Part shown: piece after piece, positions 1 through 9,500 of the stretch
Position numbering within the stretch: position 1 is the first letter of the stretch
Layout of the letters: each line of letters opens with the position of its first letter
Source of the DNA: Terriglobia bacterium
GTDB taxonomy: Bacteria; Acidobacteriota; Terriglobia; Terriglobales; Acidobacteriaceae
Length of the DNA: 64,000 bases
Assembly (NCBI GenBank): GCA_020073665.1
Contig: JAIQEU010000003.1
Coordinates: 62,001 to 126,000, forward strand
Direction: 5' to 3'
Position numbers and translations under genes: made by a program
Notes under the pieces: generated by a model
Told to the model about the DNA's origin: nothing
The model's input: the letters and a program-made list of their open reading frames with translations, nothing else
Database searches by the model: none

Positions 1-2
1 GT

Positions 3-122
3 TACCTTCCCTTCCTGGCCGATGTGCAGGAGATTCGCGGGGAGAAGGACGGGGATCATACGGTGTACCGGCTCCCAGCTATGCGGCGAGGCGGAGTCGT
101 GTGGGTAGAAAGCGTTCGGTAG
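3..122 (+). CDS. C-terminal end of an unidentified protein (partial at window start)
   Basis: An open frame enters from the left edge and ends at TAG 120-122, giving about 39 residues that begin YLPFLADVQEIRG and end GGVVWVESVR. The composition (Gly, Arg and aromatic residues, a V-V-W-V strand at the end) suggests the last beta-strands of a secreted or carbohydrate-active enzyme, but that is a guess. It converges on the hydrolase gene that ends at 148, with 25 nt between the stops and no obvious hairpin. Confidence 0.45.
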   Translation, partial: YLPFLADVQEIRGEKDGDHTVYRLPAMRRGGVVWVESVR

Positions 123-147
123 CGAGTTCGGACTGACGCGATTCACA

Positions 148-1230
148 CTAGCCCGGTTGTGCTGAGCTTTGGCGGTCTTGACTTACTTTCTCTACGACCC
201 TCCGGACTCCATATACCACTGCGTCAGGCCGATGGTTAGGAACGTCATGGCCGCTGCCCTTGGCGACCATGTAAGTGGCGTTGGTGGAAAGTTCTACCAG
301 CTCTCGTTGCAGTTTGTTCCAGTGCTGCTCTCGCTGGGGAGAGATTTCATCGGAGGGATCGGCCGGAGTGCGTTCAGGGTCACGCGCAATTACCACCAGG
401 GGAAGGTCCCCGAGCGGGCCCAGGCCGCGGATCTCGTCTGCGCTCTGGGGAAACTCCATCCATTGGGCATAGGCAGTGCGATAAATCTGGGAGCGGCAGC
501 CAATGGCCTGCTTGATCGGGCCAATTTCCGGTGGGCCGACGCCGCACCACCGGCGCCAGCGCGGCAGGCCGAGCGGCATGGTGAACTGCATCATGCGAAT
601 CCAGAGCCGGGTGCGCCAGTAGAAGGGCAGCAACTCGTCGGGATGCGATCCATCCACCAGCACCACGCCGGCCACTTCCTCGCGATACTTGTGGGCAAAC
701 ATCAGCGCATCGAAGCCGCCGAAGGAGTGTCCAACAATTATGTAGGGCGGCTTTTCTCCGGCCTTGGCGAGCAAGGCGTGCAGTTCTTCCACCATCACGC
801 TGGGAAGGCGCGGATTGGGGCTGGGGTCGCTCCATCCGTATCCGCCGCGGTCGTAGGAGCAAACACGAGTGAAGCGGGCGACTTCGGGCTGCACCCGGTG
901 CCAGTCCAGGTACGAACCCTCCAACCCGTAGTCGAGCACAACCGTGGGCCCGCCTTTGCCGGAACAATTAAGATGCAAGCGGTAGCCACCGATGTCGACC
1001 AGTTGTCCCGGAGGTTGATACAAACGCCGTTCGCGGCTCCGGCTTAGTGCCTCGTACACCGCGCCGACGCAGGCCATCACCAGGAGGAACGCCAGTTCCA
1101 CTGCAAGCAGGTAGCGTAACCCGCGCCAAAGATTTCTCGCGGTATCACCGTTCCCAGTGATAGCAGCCGCTGCGGCGAGCAGCAGAAGCATCAGCGGCAG
1201 TGCCACCAGTAGAACTGCGGCCCAGCGCAC
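148..1230 (-). CDS. Membrane-anchored alpha/beta hydrolase
   Basis: 360 aa. Two N-terminal hydrophobic segments (about residues 4-24 and 39-60) anchor an alpha/beta-hydrolase domain. The nucleophile elbow GHSFGG lies at 167-172 (Ser169), and a VDGSHPDE turn and a late GHDVPNH histidine (about H328) fit a Ser-Asp/Glu-His triad. The strand before the elbow and the DRGGYGWSD turn (about 127-135) are typical of this fold. The substrate cannot be told; the protein is probably an esterase or epoxide-hydrolase-like enzyme at the inner membrane. The start is GTG. There is no Shine-Dalgarno, but TACGTT lies 7 nt upstream on the coding strand, fitting a leaderless message. Confidence 0.8.
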   Translation of the reverse strand: MRWAAVLLVALPLMLLLLAAAAAITGNGDTARNLWRGLRYLLAVELAFLLVMACVGAVYEALSRSRERRLYQPPGQLVDIGGYRLHLNCSGKGGPTVVLDYGLEGSYLDWHRVQPEVARFTRVCSYDRGGYGWSDPSPNPRLPSVMVEELHALLAKAGEKPPYIIVGHSFGGFDALMFAHKYREEVAGVVLVDGSHPDELLPFYWRTRLWIRMMQFTMPLGLPRWRRWCGVGPPEIGPIKQAIGCRSQIYRTAYAQWMEFPQSADEIRGLGPLGDLPLVVIARDPERTPADPSDEISPQREQHWNKLQRELVELSTNATYMVAKGSGHDVPNHRPDAVVYGVRRVVEKVSQDRQSSAQPG

Positions 1231-1290
1231 CGGATGGAACGTACTGGTCAGGTTAAGAAGGTCCTTTCCGCAGCATGGCCCGCAGAATCT

Positions 1291-2574
1291 TCACGCCGCC
1301 CCAAACGGGTCTTCCAGCGACGGACTTTGCGGCGTGAACAACTCGGCGCCGTCGGCAGTGATGTGCATGTCGTCCTCGAGTCGCACGCCGAACTCGCCGC
1401 GGATGTAGATTCCCGGCTCGTCGCTGAACGTCATATTCGCCGCCAGGGACAGAGTGTTGCCGCGCACCAGGTAGGGCCATTCGTGGCCGTCCATGCCCAT
1501 GCCGTGGCCCAGACGGTGGGTGAAGAACTTGTAGTCCGGACCGTAACCGGCGTCGCTAATAACCTTGCGCGCAGCGGCATCGACGGCTTGGCACTCCACT
1601 CCCGGGCGAGCAGTCTTCAGCGCCGCGCTCTGCGCGCGGTGCACGATGTCGAACACCTTCTTCATTTTTTCCGAAGGCTGGCCCAGAACGAATGTCCGCG
1701 AAATGTCGGAGGTGTAGCCTTCCACCTCGCCTCCGCCATCCACCAGCACGATAGTTCCTGCGCGGATGACCTGCGGCGCGATTGAACCATGGGGGAACGC
1801 CGAGTACTCGCCCACTTGCGCGTCGGCTCCGCCCGAAAAGCCGAGCTGTTTATGCGCGGCTTCGATCAAATCTTCCAGTTGCCCTTGGGTCATGCCGTCT
1901 TTCAAAGCCTGGTACGCAGCCTGGTATGCGGTCCATGTGACCTTTGCCGCCAGGCGCATGAGTTCGATTTCGTGATCGCTCTTGTGCATCCGGCAGCCCG
2001 CGGTGACGGGAGTTGCGCTGGCGATATTCACTTGCGGCGACGCCTTGCCGATACCTTCGGTGAACACAAAACGTACTCTTTCTTCAGCACCGAGCTTGCC
2101 CGTCGCAATCCCCCGGTCCTTCAGGCCCTGGGCCACGCGCTGGTACGGGCTCTCGTCTTCTTGCCAAATGCGCAGGTCGGGCTGCTCGCCTTCGGGGGCC
2201 TGCGAGATCTGCTCCCTCGCACGACCTTCTTCAAAAGCTGGGCAAACGTAGAAGGCAGCGCCCTTGGCCGGCAACACCATGGCAAACAGCCGCTCGCCGC
2301 CCCGCCACTTTATGCCGGTGAAATAGTTGAGCGAGGTGCCTTCCATCAGCAGGATGGCGTCGAGACCATTTGCCTCCATCAGCCGCCGCGCGTTTTCCTG
2401 GCGCTCGCGGCGCTCCTCGAGGGTGATGGGCTTAGCTTGGTCTTTCATGGATTTCAGGTTGGCGATGGAGGGCGGCAGCGGAGAACCTTTCTCCTCGGCC
2501 AGGGCGGAATGTGCGACCAGAGTCGCGCTGGCGGCGATAGTGCTCACTTGCAGAAAACGGCGGCGGGAAACCAT
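1291..2574 (-). CDS. Tat-exported M24-family metallopeptidase (Xaa-Pro aminopeptidase-like)
   Basis: 427 aa. I chose the ATG at 2574 because GGAGG lies 5-6 nt upstream and the protein then opens with a Tat signal peptide (SRRRFLQ at residues 3-9, then a hydrophobic stretch ending near ALA). The creatinase/aminopeptidase (M24) domain is complete: VDGGGEVEGYTSDISRT supplies two Asp ligands, HGMGMDGHE the His, and DEPGIY and RLEDD the two Glu ligands of the dinuclear metal site. The upstream half is the usual creatinase N-domain. It should cleave X-Pro bonds in the periplasm; exact specificity is inferred. An upstream in-frame extension to 2715 has no support. Confidence 0.88.
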   Translation of the reverse strand: MVSRRRFLQVSTIAASATLVAHSALAEEKGSPLPPSIANLKSMKDQAKPITLEERRERQENARRLMEANGLDAILLMEGTSLNYFTGIKWRGGERLFAMVLPAKGAAFYVCPAFEEGRAREQISQAPEGEQPDLRIWQEDESPYQRVAQGLKDRGIATGKLGAEERVRFVFTEGIGKASPQVNIASATPVTAGCRMHKSDHEIELMRLAAKVTWTAYQAAYQALKDGMTQGQLEDLIEAAHKQLGFSGGADAQVGEYSAFPHGSIAPQVIRAGTIVLVDGGGEVEGYTSDISRTFVLGQPSEKMKKVFDIVHRAQSAALKTARPGVECQAVDAAARKVISDAGYGPDYKFFTHRLGHGMGMDGHEWPYLVRGNTLSLAANMTFSDEPGIYIRGEFGVRLEDDMHITADGAELFTPQSPSLEDPFGAA

Positions 2575-2595
2575 GGAACCTCCAGGGAAACCGCC

Positions 2596-2601
2596 ATTAT
2601 A
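2596..2601 (-). promoter_or_regulatory. -10 element of the M24 peptidase gene
   Basis: A perfect TATAAT on the minus strand lies 21 nt upstream of the ATG at 2574. No good -35 sits 16-18 nt further upstream. The adjacent divergent gene at 2670 has its own TAGAAT, so 2575-2669 is a divergent promoter region. Confidence 0.5.
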
Positions 2602-2669
2602 GGGGCAATTGGATTTGCTAACTGCGAATTTCAGACCGCGGACTGAGAGGATACCGATAGAATCGCCCG

Positions 2670-2849
2670 ATGGAGACCGGATTCCAATGTGCCGGCTGTG
2701 GTGAGTGGAACCCAACCAGCGTGGACGAATCCGCTGGCCGCGAGCAATCCTACGTGGAGGATTGCCAGATTTGCTGCAAACCGAACCTGCTCCATGTTCG
2801 CTTCGATCCGGTCGAGCAGGAATTTGTTATTACGGCGGAGTTGGAATAG
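2670..2849 (+). CDS. CPXCG-type cysteine-rich small protein
   Basis: 59 aa, beginning [13 protein letters not shown] and ending ITAELE. Cysteines at 7 and 10 (CxxC) and at 32, 35 and 36 (CQICC), with the [11 protein letters not shown] core, match the small CPXCG cysteine-rich family, here with CAGCG in place of the exact motif. A zinc ribbon is expected; no function is established. There is no Shine-Dalgarno; TAGAAT at 2658-2663 ends 6 nt before the ATG, fitting a leaderless transcript. It ends 16 nt before the YbjQ-family gene and is probably cotranscribed with it. Longer overlapping frames here lack family features. Confidence 0.82.
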   Translation: METGFQCAGCGEWNPTSVDESAGREQSYVEDCQICCKPNLLHVRFDPVEQEFVITAELE

Positions 2850-2865
2850 TCTTCCCGGAGAAAGG

Positions 2866-3240
2866 ATGGCCTCGATGGCGACGAGTCAGAGCGTGCCCGG
2901 ACGAATGGTGGCCCACAGCATGGTAACCACGCAATTCGAACTCGACGGCTTCAAGGTGGTCCGCACCCTGGGAGTAGTGCGCGGGATCGTGGTGCGATCG
3001 CGCTCCATCTTCGGCACCATTGGCGCCGGCCTGCAGACCATTCTCGGCGGCAACATCACACTGCTCACCAATCTGTGCGAAAAAACCCGGGCCGAGGCCT
3101 TCGACCTGATGCTTGCCCACGCCGCCGAACTGGGCGGAAACGCCGTGGTCGGCGCCCGCTACGATGCGACCGAAATCATGCAGGGCGTCACCGAAGTGTT
3201 GGCGTACGGGACCGCCGTAGTGGTAGAACCGGTGAAATAG
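2866..3240 (+). CDS. YbjQ/UPF0145 family protein
   Basis: 124 aa. The fold is recognised from [20 protein letters not shown], the Glu-Lys-Arg-rich helix with repeated Ala, the [15 protein letters not shown] segment and a closing [10 protein letters not shown] strand, which is the usual YbjQ (heavy-metal-binding-annotated) arrangement at normal length. I chose ATG 2866 because CGGAG lies 5 nt upstream; ATG 2875 is also possible. Upstream in-frame codons overlap the CPXCG gene and look non-coding. The function of the family is uncertain; pentameric assembly is known from structures of relatives. Confidence 0.85.
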   Translation: MASMATSQSVPGRMVAHSMVTTQFELDGFKVVRTLGVVRGIVVRSRSIFGTIGAGLQTILGGNITLLTNLCEKTRAEAFDLMLAHAAELGGNAVVGARYDATEIMQGVTEVLAYGTAVVVEPVK

Positions 3241-3263
3241 TCAGGTCGTTGACCATGCGGATC

Positions 3264-3689
3264 TCAGTCCTTGTACAGCCAGCCCGCGACCAGCGTCGCC
3301 AGAATCGAGCCCACCCACATGTCCAGCATCCAGCCCAAGGGGAACATGCGCTCAATGGGTGACCATGCGGCCCATGCGAAATTGTCGGGGAAGCCCGCCG
3401 CGAAGCCAACCAGGAACCCTATCTTCAGCGCAGTCTTTGGCCCGGGTCCGAGCGTGGCGCGCGACCACGCGTACAAGTGCGCCAGCATGATCGATACCAC
3501 AAACAGGATCACGATCCACTGGCCGAGGAAGAAGGGGTAGCGGGACTGCTTCAGAAACTGTCCGGCATCGGCCGCGGCCTGGTAGCGGGCATTCCCGATG
3601 ATCACTTGCCCCGCCACAAAACTCCACAGGAACCAGACCACGCCACCGGCCAGTCCGCCCATCCAGATGCGACCACGGTTCAAGCCCAT
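3264..3689 (-). CDS. Small integral membrane protein
   Basis: 141 aa with about four hydrophobic segments (near residues 9-31, 54-72, 87-103 and 119-137) and short polar loops. The start is well supported by GGAGG 7 nt upstream of ATG 3689. I do not recognise a characterised family; similar small four-helix proteins are common conserved hypotheticals in this type of genome. It converges with the YbjQ-family gene, 23 nt apart, and lies 93 nt downstream of the SRPBCC gene on the same strand. Confidence 0.75.
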   Translation of the reverse strand: MGLNRGRIWMGGLAGGVVWFLWSFVAGQVIIGNARYQAAADAGQFLKQSRYPFFLGQWIVILFVVSIMLAHLYAWSRATLGPGPKTALKIGFLVGFAAGFPDNFAWAAWSPIERMFPLGWMLDMWVGSILATLVAGWLYKD

Positions 3690-3782
3690 CGATGCACCTC
3701 CGAGGAGAAATCAACACCTGGAGCCGAACCACGGCCGGAGTGTACCACCATAAATGCTGCGGCCGGAGAGGTTCCCATTCTC

Positions 3783-4304
3783 CTAGCTCAGCAACTTTAC
3801 TAGCGCCGTTTGCCGGTATTCGAAAGCTTTCTGAAGCTGCGGGCCGACAAAAAACTTTTGGGCGAGGGCGCCCAGGAAGCCAAAGCCAATTTCATACTCG
3901 ATCACGTCCCGCACTATGGTTCCGTTCACACCGTTCCGAACCTCACCAACGAATTCGTGGCGGTGATGAAAGCGTTGAAACGGCCCCTTCTTCTGAATGT
4001 CGGCGAAGTGATGGTTCCATTCGAACTCGGTGATGAGGGCTATCCAGCGCGCCCGGAAGGGTAGGAAGGGGATCATTCGAAACGCGGTCACGATTTCCGT
4101 TCCCACGCCAGCAAGAGGCGGATGATCGGTAACGGTGGATTGCACTGCAGCAACCCCCGGAGGCGCCACTAGTTTCACTGTGATTAGTTCCGTTCCCGTC
4201 TGTGGTGGCATGATGCGAGGCAGGTTCCCGGGATTGGCAAAAAAGAGAAACACCCGCTCGACCGGCACGGGGACCCAGTGCACAAATTGAGCGTGATAGG
4301 TCAT
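3783..4304 (-). CDS. SRPBCC (START-like) family protein
   Basis: 173 aa. The pattern AQFVHWVPVPVERVFLFFANPGNL near the N-terminus, a middle Trp/Phe-rich strand (RWIALITEFEWNHHFAD), FQRFHHRHEF, and a C-terminal long helix after GFGFLGALAQKFFVGPQLQ is the usual SRPBCC ligand-binding fold, close to the group annotated as cyclase/dehydrase or cell-division-inhibitor-like. Its ligand is unknown. The minus strand carries TACAAT (4321-4326 in plus coordinates) 16 nt upstream of the start. Confidence 0.78.
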   Translation of the reverse strand: MTYHAQFVHWVPVPVERVFLFFANPGNLPRIMPPQTGTELITVKLVAPPGVAAVQSTVTDHPPLAGVGTEIVTAFRMIPFLPFRARWIALITEFEWNHHFADIQKKGPFQRFHHRHEFVGEVRNGVNGTIVRDVIEYEIGFGFLGALAQKFFVGPQLQKAFEYRQTALVKLLS

Positions 4305-4374
4305 TTTGAAGCGCGCTGAAATTGTACACGCGAGTGCGGGTGGCTCTTTATTTGTTTCCAGGTATCCTCACTGT
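4305..4374. promoter_or_regulatory. Divergent promoter region with two -10 elements
   Basis: The minus strand has TACAAT at 4321-4326, serving the SRPBCC gene. The plus strand has TATCCT at 4363-4368, six nt before the ATG of the dehydratase gene, which has no good ribosome binding site. Neither has a convincing -35 at 16-18 nt. Confidence 0.4.
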
Positions 4375-5328
4375 ATGGCGCTCTCGCTGCCGGCCATCGT
4401 TGAAGCTCAGAAAATCCTCAGCCGCCACCTGCCCGTGACGCGCCTGGTTGCCGCGCCATCGCTGTCCCGCGTTGCCAAGTGCCAGGTCCACCTGAAACTC
4501 GAGAGCGAGCTGCCAACTGGTTCGTTCAAGCCGCGAGGGGCGCTGTACGCATTGTCCCTGAACCTGGCGAGGCGAAAAGTGAGGGAAGTGGTGGCTTCCA
4601 GCACCGGCAATCACGGTGCTGCCGTGGCCTTCGCGGCCAGGCTGCTGGGTGTACCCGCGACCATCTTTTTGCCGGAAAACCCCAACCCGGTAAAGCGGGG
4701 GAAAATTGCTGATCTGGGTGCCAAGATCGTGGAACACGGGCGCGACATATCGGAAGCCTTCCGGGCGGCGTCCGCCTACGCGCAAGGCGCTGGCGTCTAT
4801 TTCCTGAACGATGCCACCGATCCGGACCTGCCCGCCGGTCCGGCAACGATTGCCTGCGAGATTCTCGACCAACTTCCCCAGGCCGACGCGATCTATGTGC
4901 CCATGGGTGACACAGCGCTGATTAGAGGCGTGGCGGCAGCCGCGAAGGATCTTTCCCCGCAAGTCAAGATCATCGGCGTGCAGGCCGAGCGCGCGCCCGC
5001 CTACTATCTCTCCTGGCAGAAGGGTCAAGCTGTGGCCACTGATACATGCGACACCATGGCGGATGGCTTGGCGACGCGCACGCCTGATGCGGAGAACGTT
5101 CGCGCCATTCGCGAATTGGTGGATGACGTCTTCCTGGTCAGTGAAGAGCAGATGCTTTCCGCCATTCACCATCTTCTGGTTGAAGAACACATTGTCGCGG
5201 AACCTGCGGGAGCCGCAACCACGGCGGCTTTGCTAGGCCGGAAGGACGCCATCCACGGCCAGGTGGTTCTGCTCGTGACCGGAGCTAACATTGCTCCCGA
5301 TGTGCTGCGTCGGGCCGCCTGCGGCTAG
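4375..5328 (+). CDS. Threonine/serine dehydratase-like PLP enzyme
   Basis: 317 aa, fold-type II PLP enzyme. The Schiff-base lysine is K52 in GSFKPRGA. SSTGNHGA at about 75-82 is the substrate/cofactor loop. A Gly-rich phosphate-binding segment and the C-terminal LLVTGANI close the fold. There is no C-terminal ACT regulatory domain, so it is like catabolic threonine ammonia-lyase or related dehydratases (serine, hydroxyaspartate), not IlvA. The reaction expected is L-threonine to 2-oxobutanoate plus ammonia. ATG 4375 was chosen because the domain starts here and TATCCT lies 6 nt upstream; the 23-codon extension upstream has no family similarity. Confidence 0.82.
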   Translation: MALSLPAIVEAQKILSRHLPVTRLVAAPSLSRVAKCQVHLKLESELPTGSFKPRGALYALSLNLARRKVREVVASSTGNHGAAVAFAARLLGVPATIFLPENPNPVKRGKIADLGAKIVEHGRDISEAFRAASAYAQGAGVYFLNDATDPDLPAGPATIACEILDQLPQADAIYVPMGDTALIRGVAAAAKDLSPQVKIIGVQAERAPAYYLSWQKGQAVATDTCDTMADGLATRTPDAENVRAIRELVDDVFLVSEEQMLSAIHHLLVEEHIVAEPAGAATTAALLGRKDAIHGQVVLLVTGANIAPDVLRRAACG

Positions 5329-5352
5329 ACGCAGCCGCCGGATCACGATAAC

Positions 5353-6363
5353 GTGTCTGGCATCGTGACTCTATCTAAGAACTTCTCCGCTTTACTGATC
5401 TTGCTGCTGGGCATATTTCTTGTGCCTGCCAGTCTTTTTGCCGCCTCCTATAAGTACATTCGCCTCGGTCAGAAAGAAGACAAGCAGGCCGCCACCGTGG
5501 CCGGCACTGCCATGCTCGGCGGTGGCGAAGATCTCGACGAAGCTTTTCGCTGGCTATGCGGCAAGGCCGGGGGAGGCGACTTCCTCATCGTGCGGGCCCG
5601 CGGCAGCGACGCCTATAACCCTTACGTCAACCAGCTATGCCAGGTCAATTCTGTGGCCACGCTGATTATTCCCAACCGCAAGGCGGCACAGGACCCCGCG
5701 GTCGCTGACATCATTCGCCACGCCGAAGCCGTCTTCATCGCGGGCGGTGATCAGTCCCGTTACATCAAGTTCTGGCGCGGCACCCCGGTCGAGGACGCCA
5801 TGAACGCCAACCTCGCCGCAGGGAAGCCGATTGGCGGTACCAGCGCCGGCCTGGCGGTTCTGGGAGAATTCACCTACGCTTCCTTTTATGACTCCACCAC
5901 CTCCAGGGACGCGCTCCGCAATCCCTACTACAAAGGCGTTACCCTGACCCGCGATTTTCTCAAGGTCCCGCACCTGGCAGACACGATCACCGATAGCCAT
6001 TTTGCCAAGCGCGATCGCATGGGGCGCACCCTGGTCTTCCTTGCTCGCCTGATGCAGGACGGCTGGTCGAAAGCGCCGCGCGACATTGCCATCGACGAAC
6101 GCTCCGCGATCCTGGTGGAAGCCGACGGCAAAGCTACCGTCATCGGGACTGGCCGCGGGGCGTACTTCCTGAGCACCACGCAGGCTCCCGAGGTCTGCCG
6201 AAAAAAGGCTCCTCTCACTCTTCTCAGCGTCACTGCTTACCATTCTCCGACCGGGGCGCACTTCGACCTCACTTCGTGGACGGGGGAAGGTGGTACGAGC
6301 TACTCGCTTTCAGTGGATCGGGGCGTGGTTCACAGCACGCACGCCGATGGTGCCTTGTATTAG
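5353..6363 (+). CDS. Secreted cyanophycinase-like serine peptidase (S51 family)
   Basis: 336 aa. An N-terminal signal sequence runs to about residue 31 (hydrophobic 11-29, then AAS). The S51/class-I-amidotransferase-like core includes FIAGGDQSRYI and the nucleophile elbow GGTSAGLAV (Ser164), followed by DSHFAKRDRMGRT with the expected His. Cyanophycinases hydrolyse beta-aspartyl-arginine dipeptides; an exported relative in an organism without evident cyanophycin genes here may act on other beta-aspartyl or peptide substrates. The start is GTG 5353, 24 nt after the dehydratase stop, so cotranscription is plausible. The Shine-Dalgarno is weak. Confidence 0.82.
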   Translation: MSGIVTLSKNFSALLILLLGIFLVPASLFAASYKYIRLGQKEDKQAATVAGTAMLGGGEDLDEAFRWLCGKAGGGDFLIVRARGSDAYNPYVNQLCQVNSVATLIIPNRKAAQDPAVADIIRHAEAVFIAGGDQSRYIKFWRGTPVEDAMNANLAAGKPIGGTSAGLAVLGEFTYASFYDSTTSRDALRNPYYKGVTLTRDFLKVPHLADTITDSHFAKRDRMGRTLVFLARLMQDGWSKAPRDIAIDERSAILVEADGKATVIGTGRGAYFLSTTQAPEVCRKKAPLTLLSVTAYHSPTGAHFDLTSWTGEGGTSYSLSVDRGVVHSTHADGALY

Positions 6364-6489
6364 CCCAAGACACGCCCATCCAAATGGCTTACCTGCTGCG
6401 GCTGACGAGCTCAAGCCTGGTTTGTGATTACTCTCGCCTTTCTGCTGTCGGGCCATCCCTCAACCGATGTTCGAAGCCTCACTGTTTTG

Positions 6490-6505
6490 TGTGATTTAGC
6501 GCACA
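6490..6505. promoter_or_regulatory. CRP/FNR-like operator upstream of the first Oar-type receptor
   Basis: TGTGA-N6-GCACA matches the CRP half-site consensus TGTGA-N6-TCACA at all but one position and lies 76-91 nt upstream of the receptor ATG. A further TGTGA half-site lies about 70 bp further upstream (around 6422-6427). The remaining 6364-6580 spacer shows no gene. Confidence 0.4.
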
Positions 6506-6580
6506 TACACGATGGTCGGGAGTGGCTTAGTGTTTGGTTTTCCGGCCATTCGTGCAGATTCGTGCAGAAAGGACCCTCCC

Positions 6581-9500
6581 ATGAAATCCTCCCGCTTCAT
6601 ATTGGGTGTTCTGGTCATTCTACTGAGCAGTGCGCTGCTCCTCTCCGCCCAGACCTCCCAGGGCCGCATCACCGGCCGGGTCATGGACTCCACCGGCGCC
6701 GTAATCGTCGGGGCCAAAGTGACCATCGAGAACCGTGGTACCCAGGCAAGACGAAATCTGGAGACGAACAACTCAGGAGATTACGTGGCCCCCGGGCTCG
6801 AGCCCGGCTTGTACTCGATCTCCGTCGAGGCACCCAACTTCCGCAAGGCCGTGCGGGAGCGGGTGCAGATCGAAGTAGCTAACGATCTAAGAATCGATTT
6901 TGAACTTCGGCCAGGCGCCACCAGCGAAGTGATGGAAGTGAAGGACGAAGCCCCGCTGGTGGATGCCACGACCACCACGCTGAGTGGCGTCTTATCCAAC
7001 ACGGCGATCAATGAACTACCGTTGCAGGGGCGCGATTTCCAGAACCTGCTGGCGCTCCATCCGGGAGTGCAGCGCGATCCTGGCGGAGGTTTCCACTCGG
7101 TGACCTCCAACGGTCTGCGGCCCGATGACAACAATTTCGTCATCGACGGAGCCAACGACAATGACGCTTATTGGGGCGAGACGGTGGTGAACGATGCCGG
7201 TATTCAGGGCACACCCGCCAGTACGCTCCCGCTCGACTCCATTCAGGAATTCAACACCCAGGAGCATCCCCAGGCCGACTACGGGGAGAAGCCCGGCGTG
7301 GTGGTAAACATCGGCATCAAGTCCGGCACCGATACCATCCACGGGACGGCTTATTACTTCGGGCGCAATGCCGCCTTGGATGCACGCAACTACTTCAATC
7401 CCGCGCCGCAGGCGGTGTCTTCGCTGATCCTTCACCAGTTCGGCGCTTCCGTCGGCGGCCCCATCCTCAAGGGCAAGTGGTTTTACTTTGCCAACTACGA
7501 AGGAGTTCGCTCCAAGGTGGGCAATCCCTATAATGCCTTCAGCCCGGTTACCACCTCGCTGGTAACGCCCAGCAATCCCGAAGGCGATCCGCGCTCCAGC
7601 ATCGTGGATGCACTGGCCCAGACCCACTGTGACCAGGTTCCACTCCCCGCTGAGTGCAGCCAACTGAGCCTTAACATGATTAAGCTGTTCCCGAACAATC
7701 CGGGTTACACCGCGGACCCCAACGACCCCACGATCATCAACTTCAATTTCAACAACCAGAATCGCGCTGACAACCTGGTGTTCAAGAGCGATTACCATCC
7801 CAGCGACCACCACGCTTTTTCCGGCCGCTACATTTACGCCAACAGCAACCAGATCGAAGAGGATGCGGTGCCGCTGCGCCCGGAGTGGCTCTCCCATGCC
7901 GCTCCCGTTACCCAGGTGTTCGGTGGGGATTGGACCTGGACCCCGAACTCCCGCTGGATCAATACCGCGCGCCTCAGCTTCAACAGTTTCTACGAGAAGA
8001 TTGCACCCGTCGATGCCAACGTGAATCCCACGCAGTACGGCCTGAACACCGGAATCACCGATCCCCGTCTGTTTGGTTTTCCGCGCATCAATCCCAGCAC
8101 GTCGTACTTCGATTATCTGGGCGGGAATTCCAGTTGGCCGACGTACACCTCACCCAGCCGTTCCCTGAACCTCTCGGACAGCGTTGCCTACACCAAGGGA
8201 AGGCACGCGTTGCGCTTCGGCGGGGATTTCAGCGACGGGAACGTGGAGTACTACCGTGCCGGCTATGGTCGCGGCCGCATCGATTTCCACTATCTCCCGG
8301 ACTTTCTTACCGGCAACGTTCGTTCCTGGCGGCTGCTCTACGGCGATCCGACGCGCAGCGTCACCATGAAGTCCTTCGGGCTTTTTCTGCAGGATGACTT
8401 TCGCGCCACCCGACGTCTTACTTTGAATCTTGGGCTCCGTTACGACGTCACCCTTCCAATCAAGGACTCCCAGAACCGGCTGGCGAACTACGTTCCCTCC
8501 CAGGGAATTGTGCAGGTCGGGTACGGCATCAGCGAACCCTACAAGACCAACTGGAAGAACTTTTCGCCGCGCGTGGGGTTTGCCTGGGACATGTTTGGAA
8601 CGGGAAAGACCATCGTTCGCTCCGGCTTCGGCATGATCTTCGTCCAGCCCTCGATCCGCAGCTTCATGTTCAATGGAGGTGGACTTAACCTGAATCCGAG
8701 TGCGCTGGTTCAACCCGGGGGGAACGGAACCATCGATGCCTATCTGTTGACGGGCGCCGATACCGGCTTGATCAATTGGACAGTGGCAGGGCCGATCTTC
8801 CCGGTCAATGACACGTCTCTCAATACCTGCGCCGCTGACAATCCGTGCAACATTTTCGGGGTTGATCAGAAGCTGAAGACTCCCTACGTGCTGAACTGGA
8901 ACTTGAATCTTCAGCATGAGCTGACACCCACCAGCGTGCTGCAGATCGCGTATGTGGCCAACCGTGGAGTCCAGTTGTACAGCACGGTGGACCTGAACCA
9001 AGTCAATCCTGCGATCGACGATGGCAGCGAGCAGCTGGGACGCCCCATGACCGCCAGTTGTGCTCCGCCCATCGGCCTCGGCCTCGGCGGCGCCCCCTGT
9101 TATCCCTACATTCGTTTTCTCAACTACCTGGGCAACCAGTCAACCTCTTCGTACCACAGCATGCAGGTTACGTTTACCAAGCGTTATTCCCGCGGACTCT
9201 ACCTCTTGGCCGGGTACACCTGGGCGCACGCTATCGATACGGCGGGTAACACCGATAACTTGGGCTACGTTCCTCAAAACAGTCTGAACTACGCTGCCGA
9301 AAGAGGGAACGGGGACTACGACATCCGCCACCGCTTTACGCTCTCTGCCACTTACAATTTGCCTTCTCGCAAAGCCTGGGGGCAACTGCTGGAGGGCTGG
9401 CAGGTGACCAGCATTGTCACCCTTCAGACCGGTTATCCAGTCCTTCTTTACGACAATACTTGGGACCTGTCGGGAACCGGAGAAGGGTACGACAATCTCA

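Noticed and set aside
169-1047. 292-aa plus-strand frame opposite the alpha/beta hydrolase
   Set aside because: Shadow frame in GC-rich DNA; the minus strand has clear hydrolase motifs.
8150-9001. 283-aa minus-strand frame inside the first receptor gene, and similar long antisense frames in murD, mraY, ftsZ and ftsA
   Set aside because: Third-position GC makes antisense frames long; none has ribosome sites or protein-family motifs.
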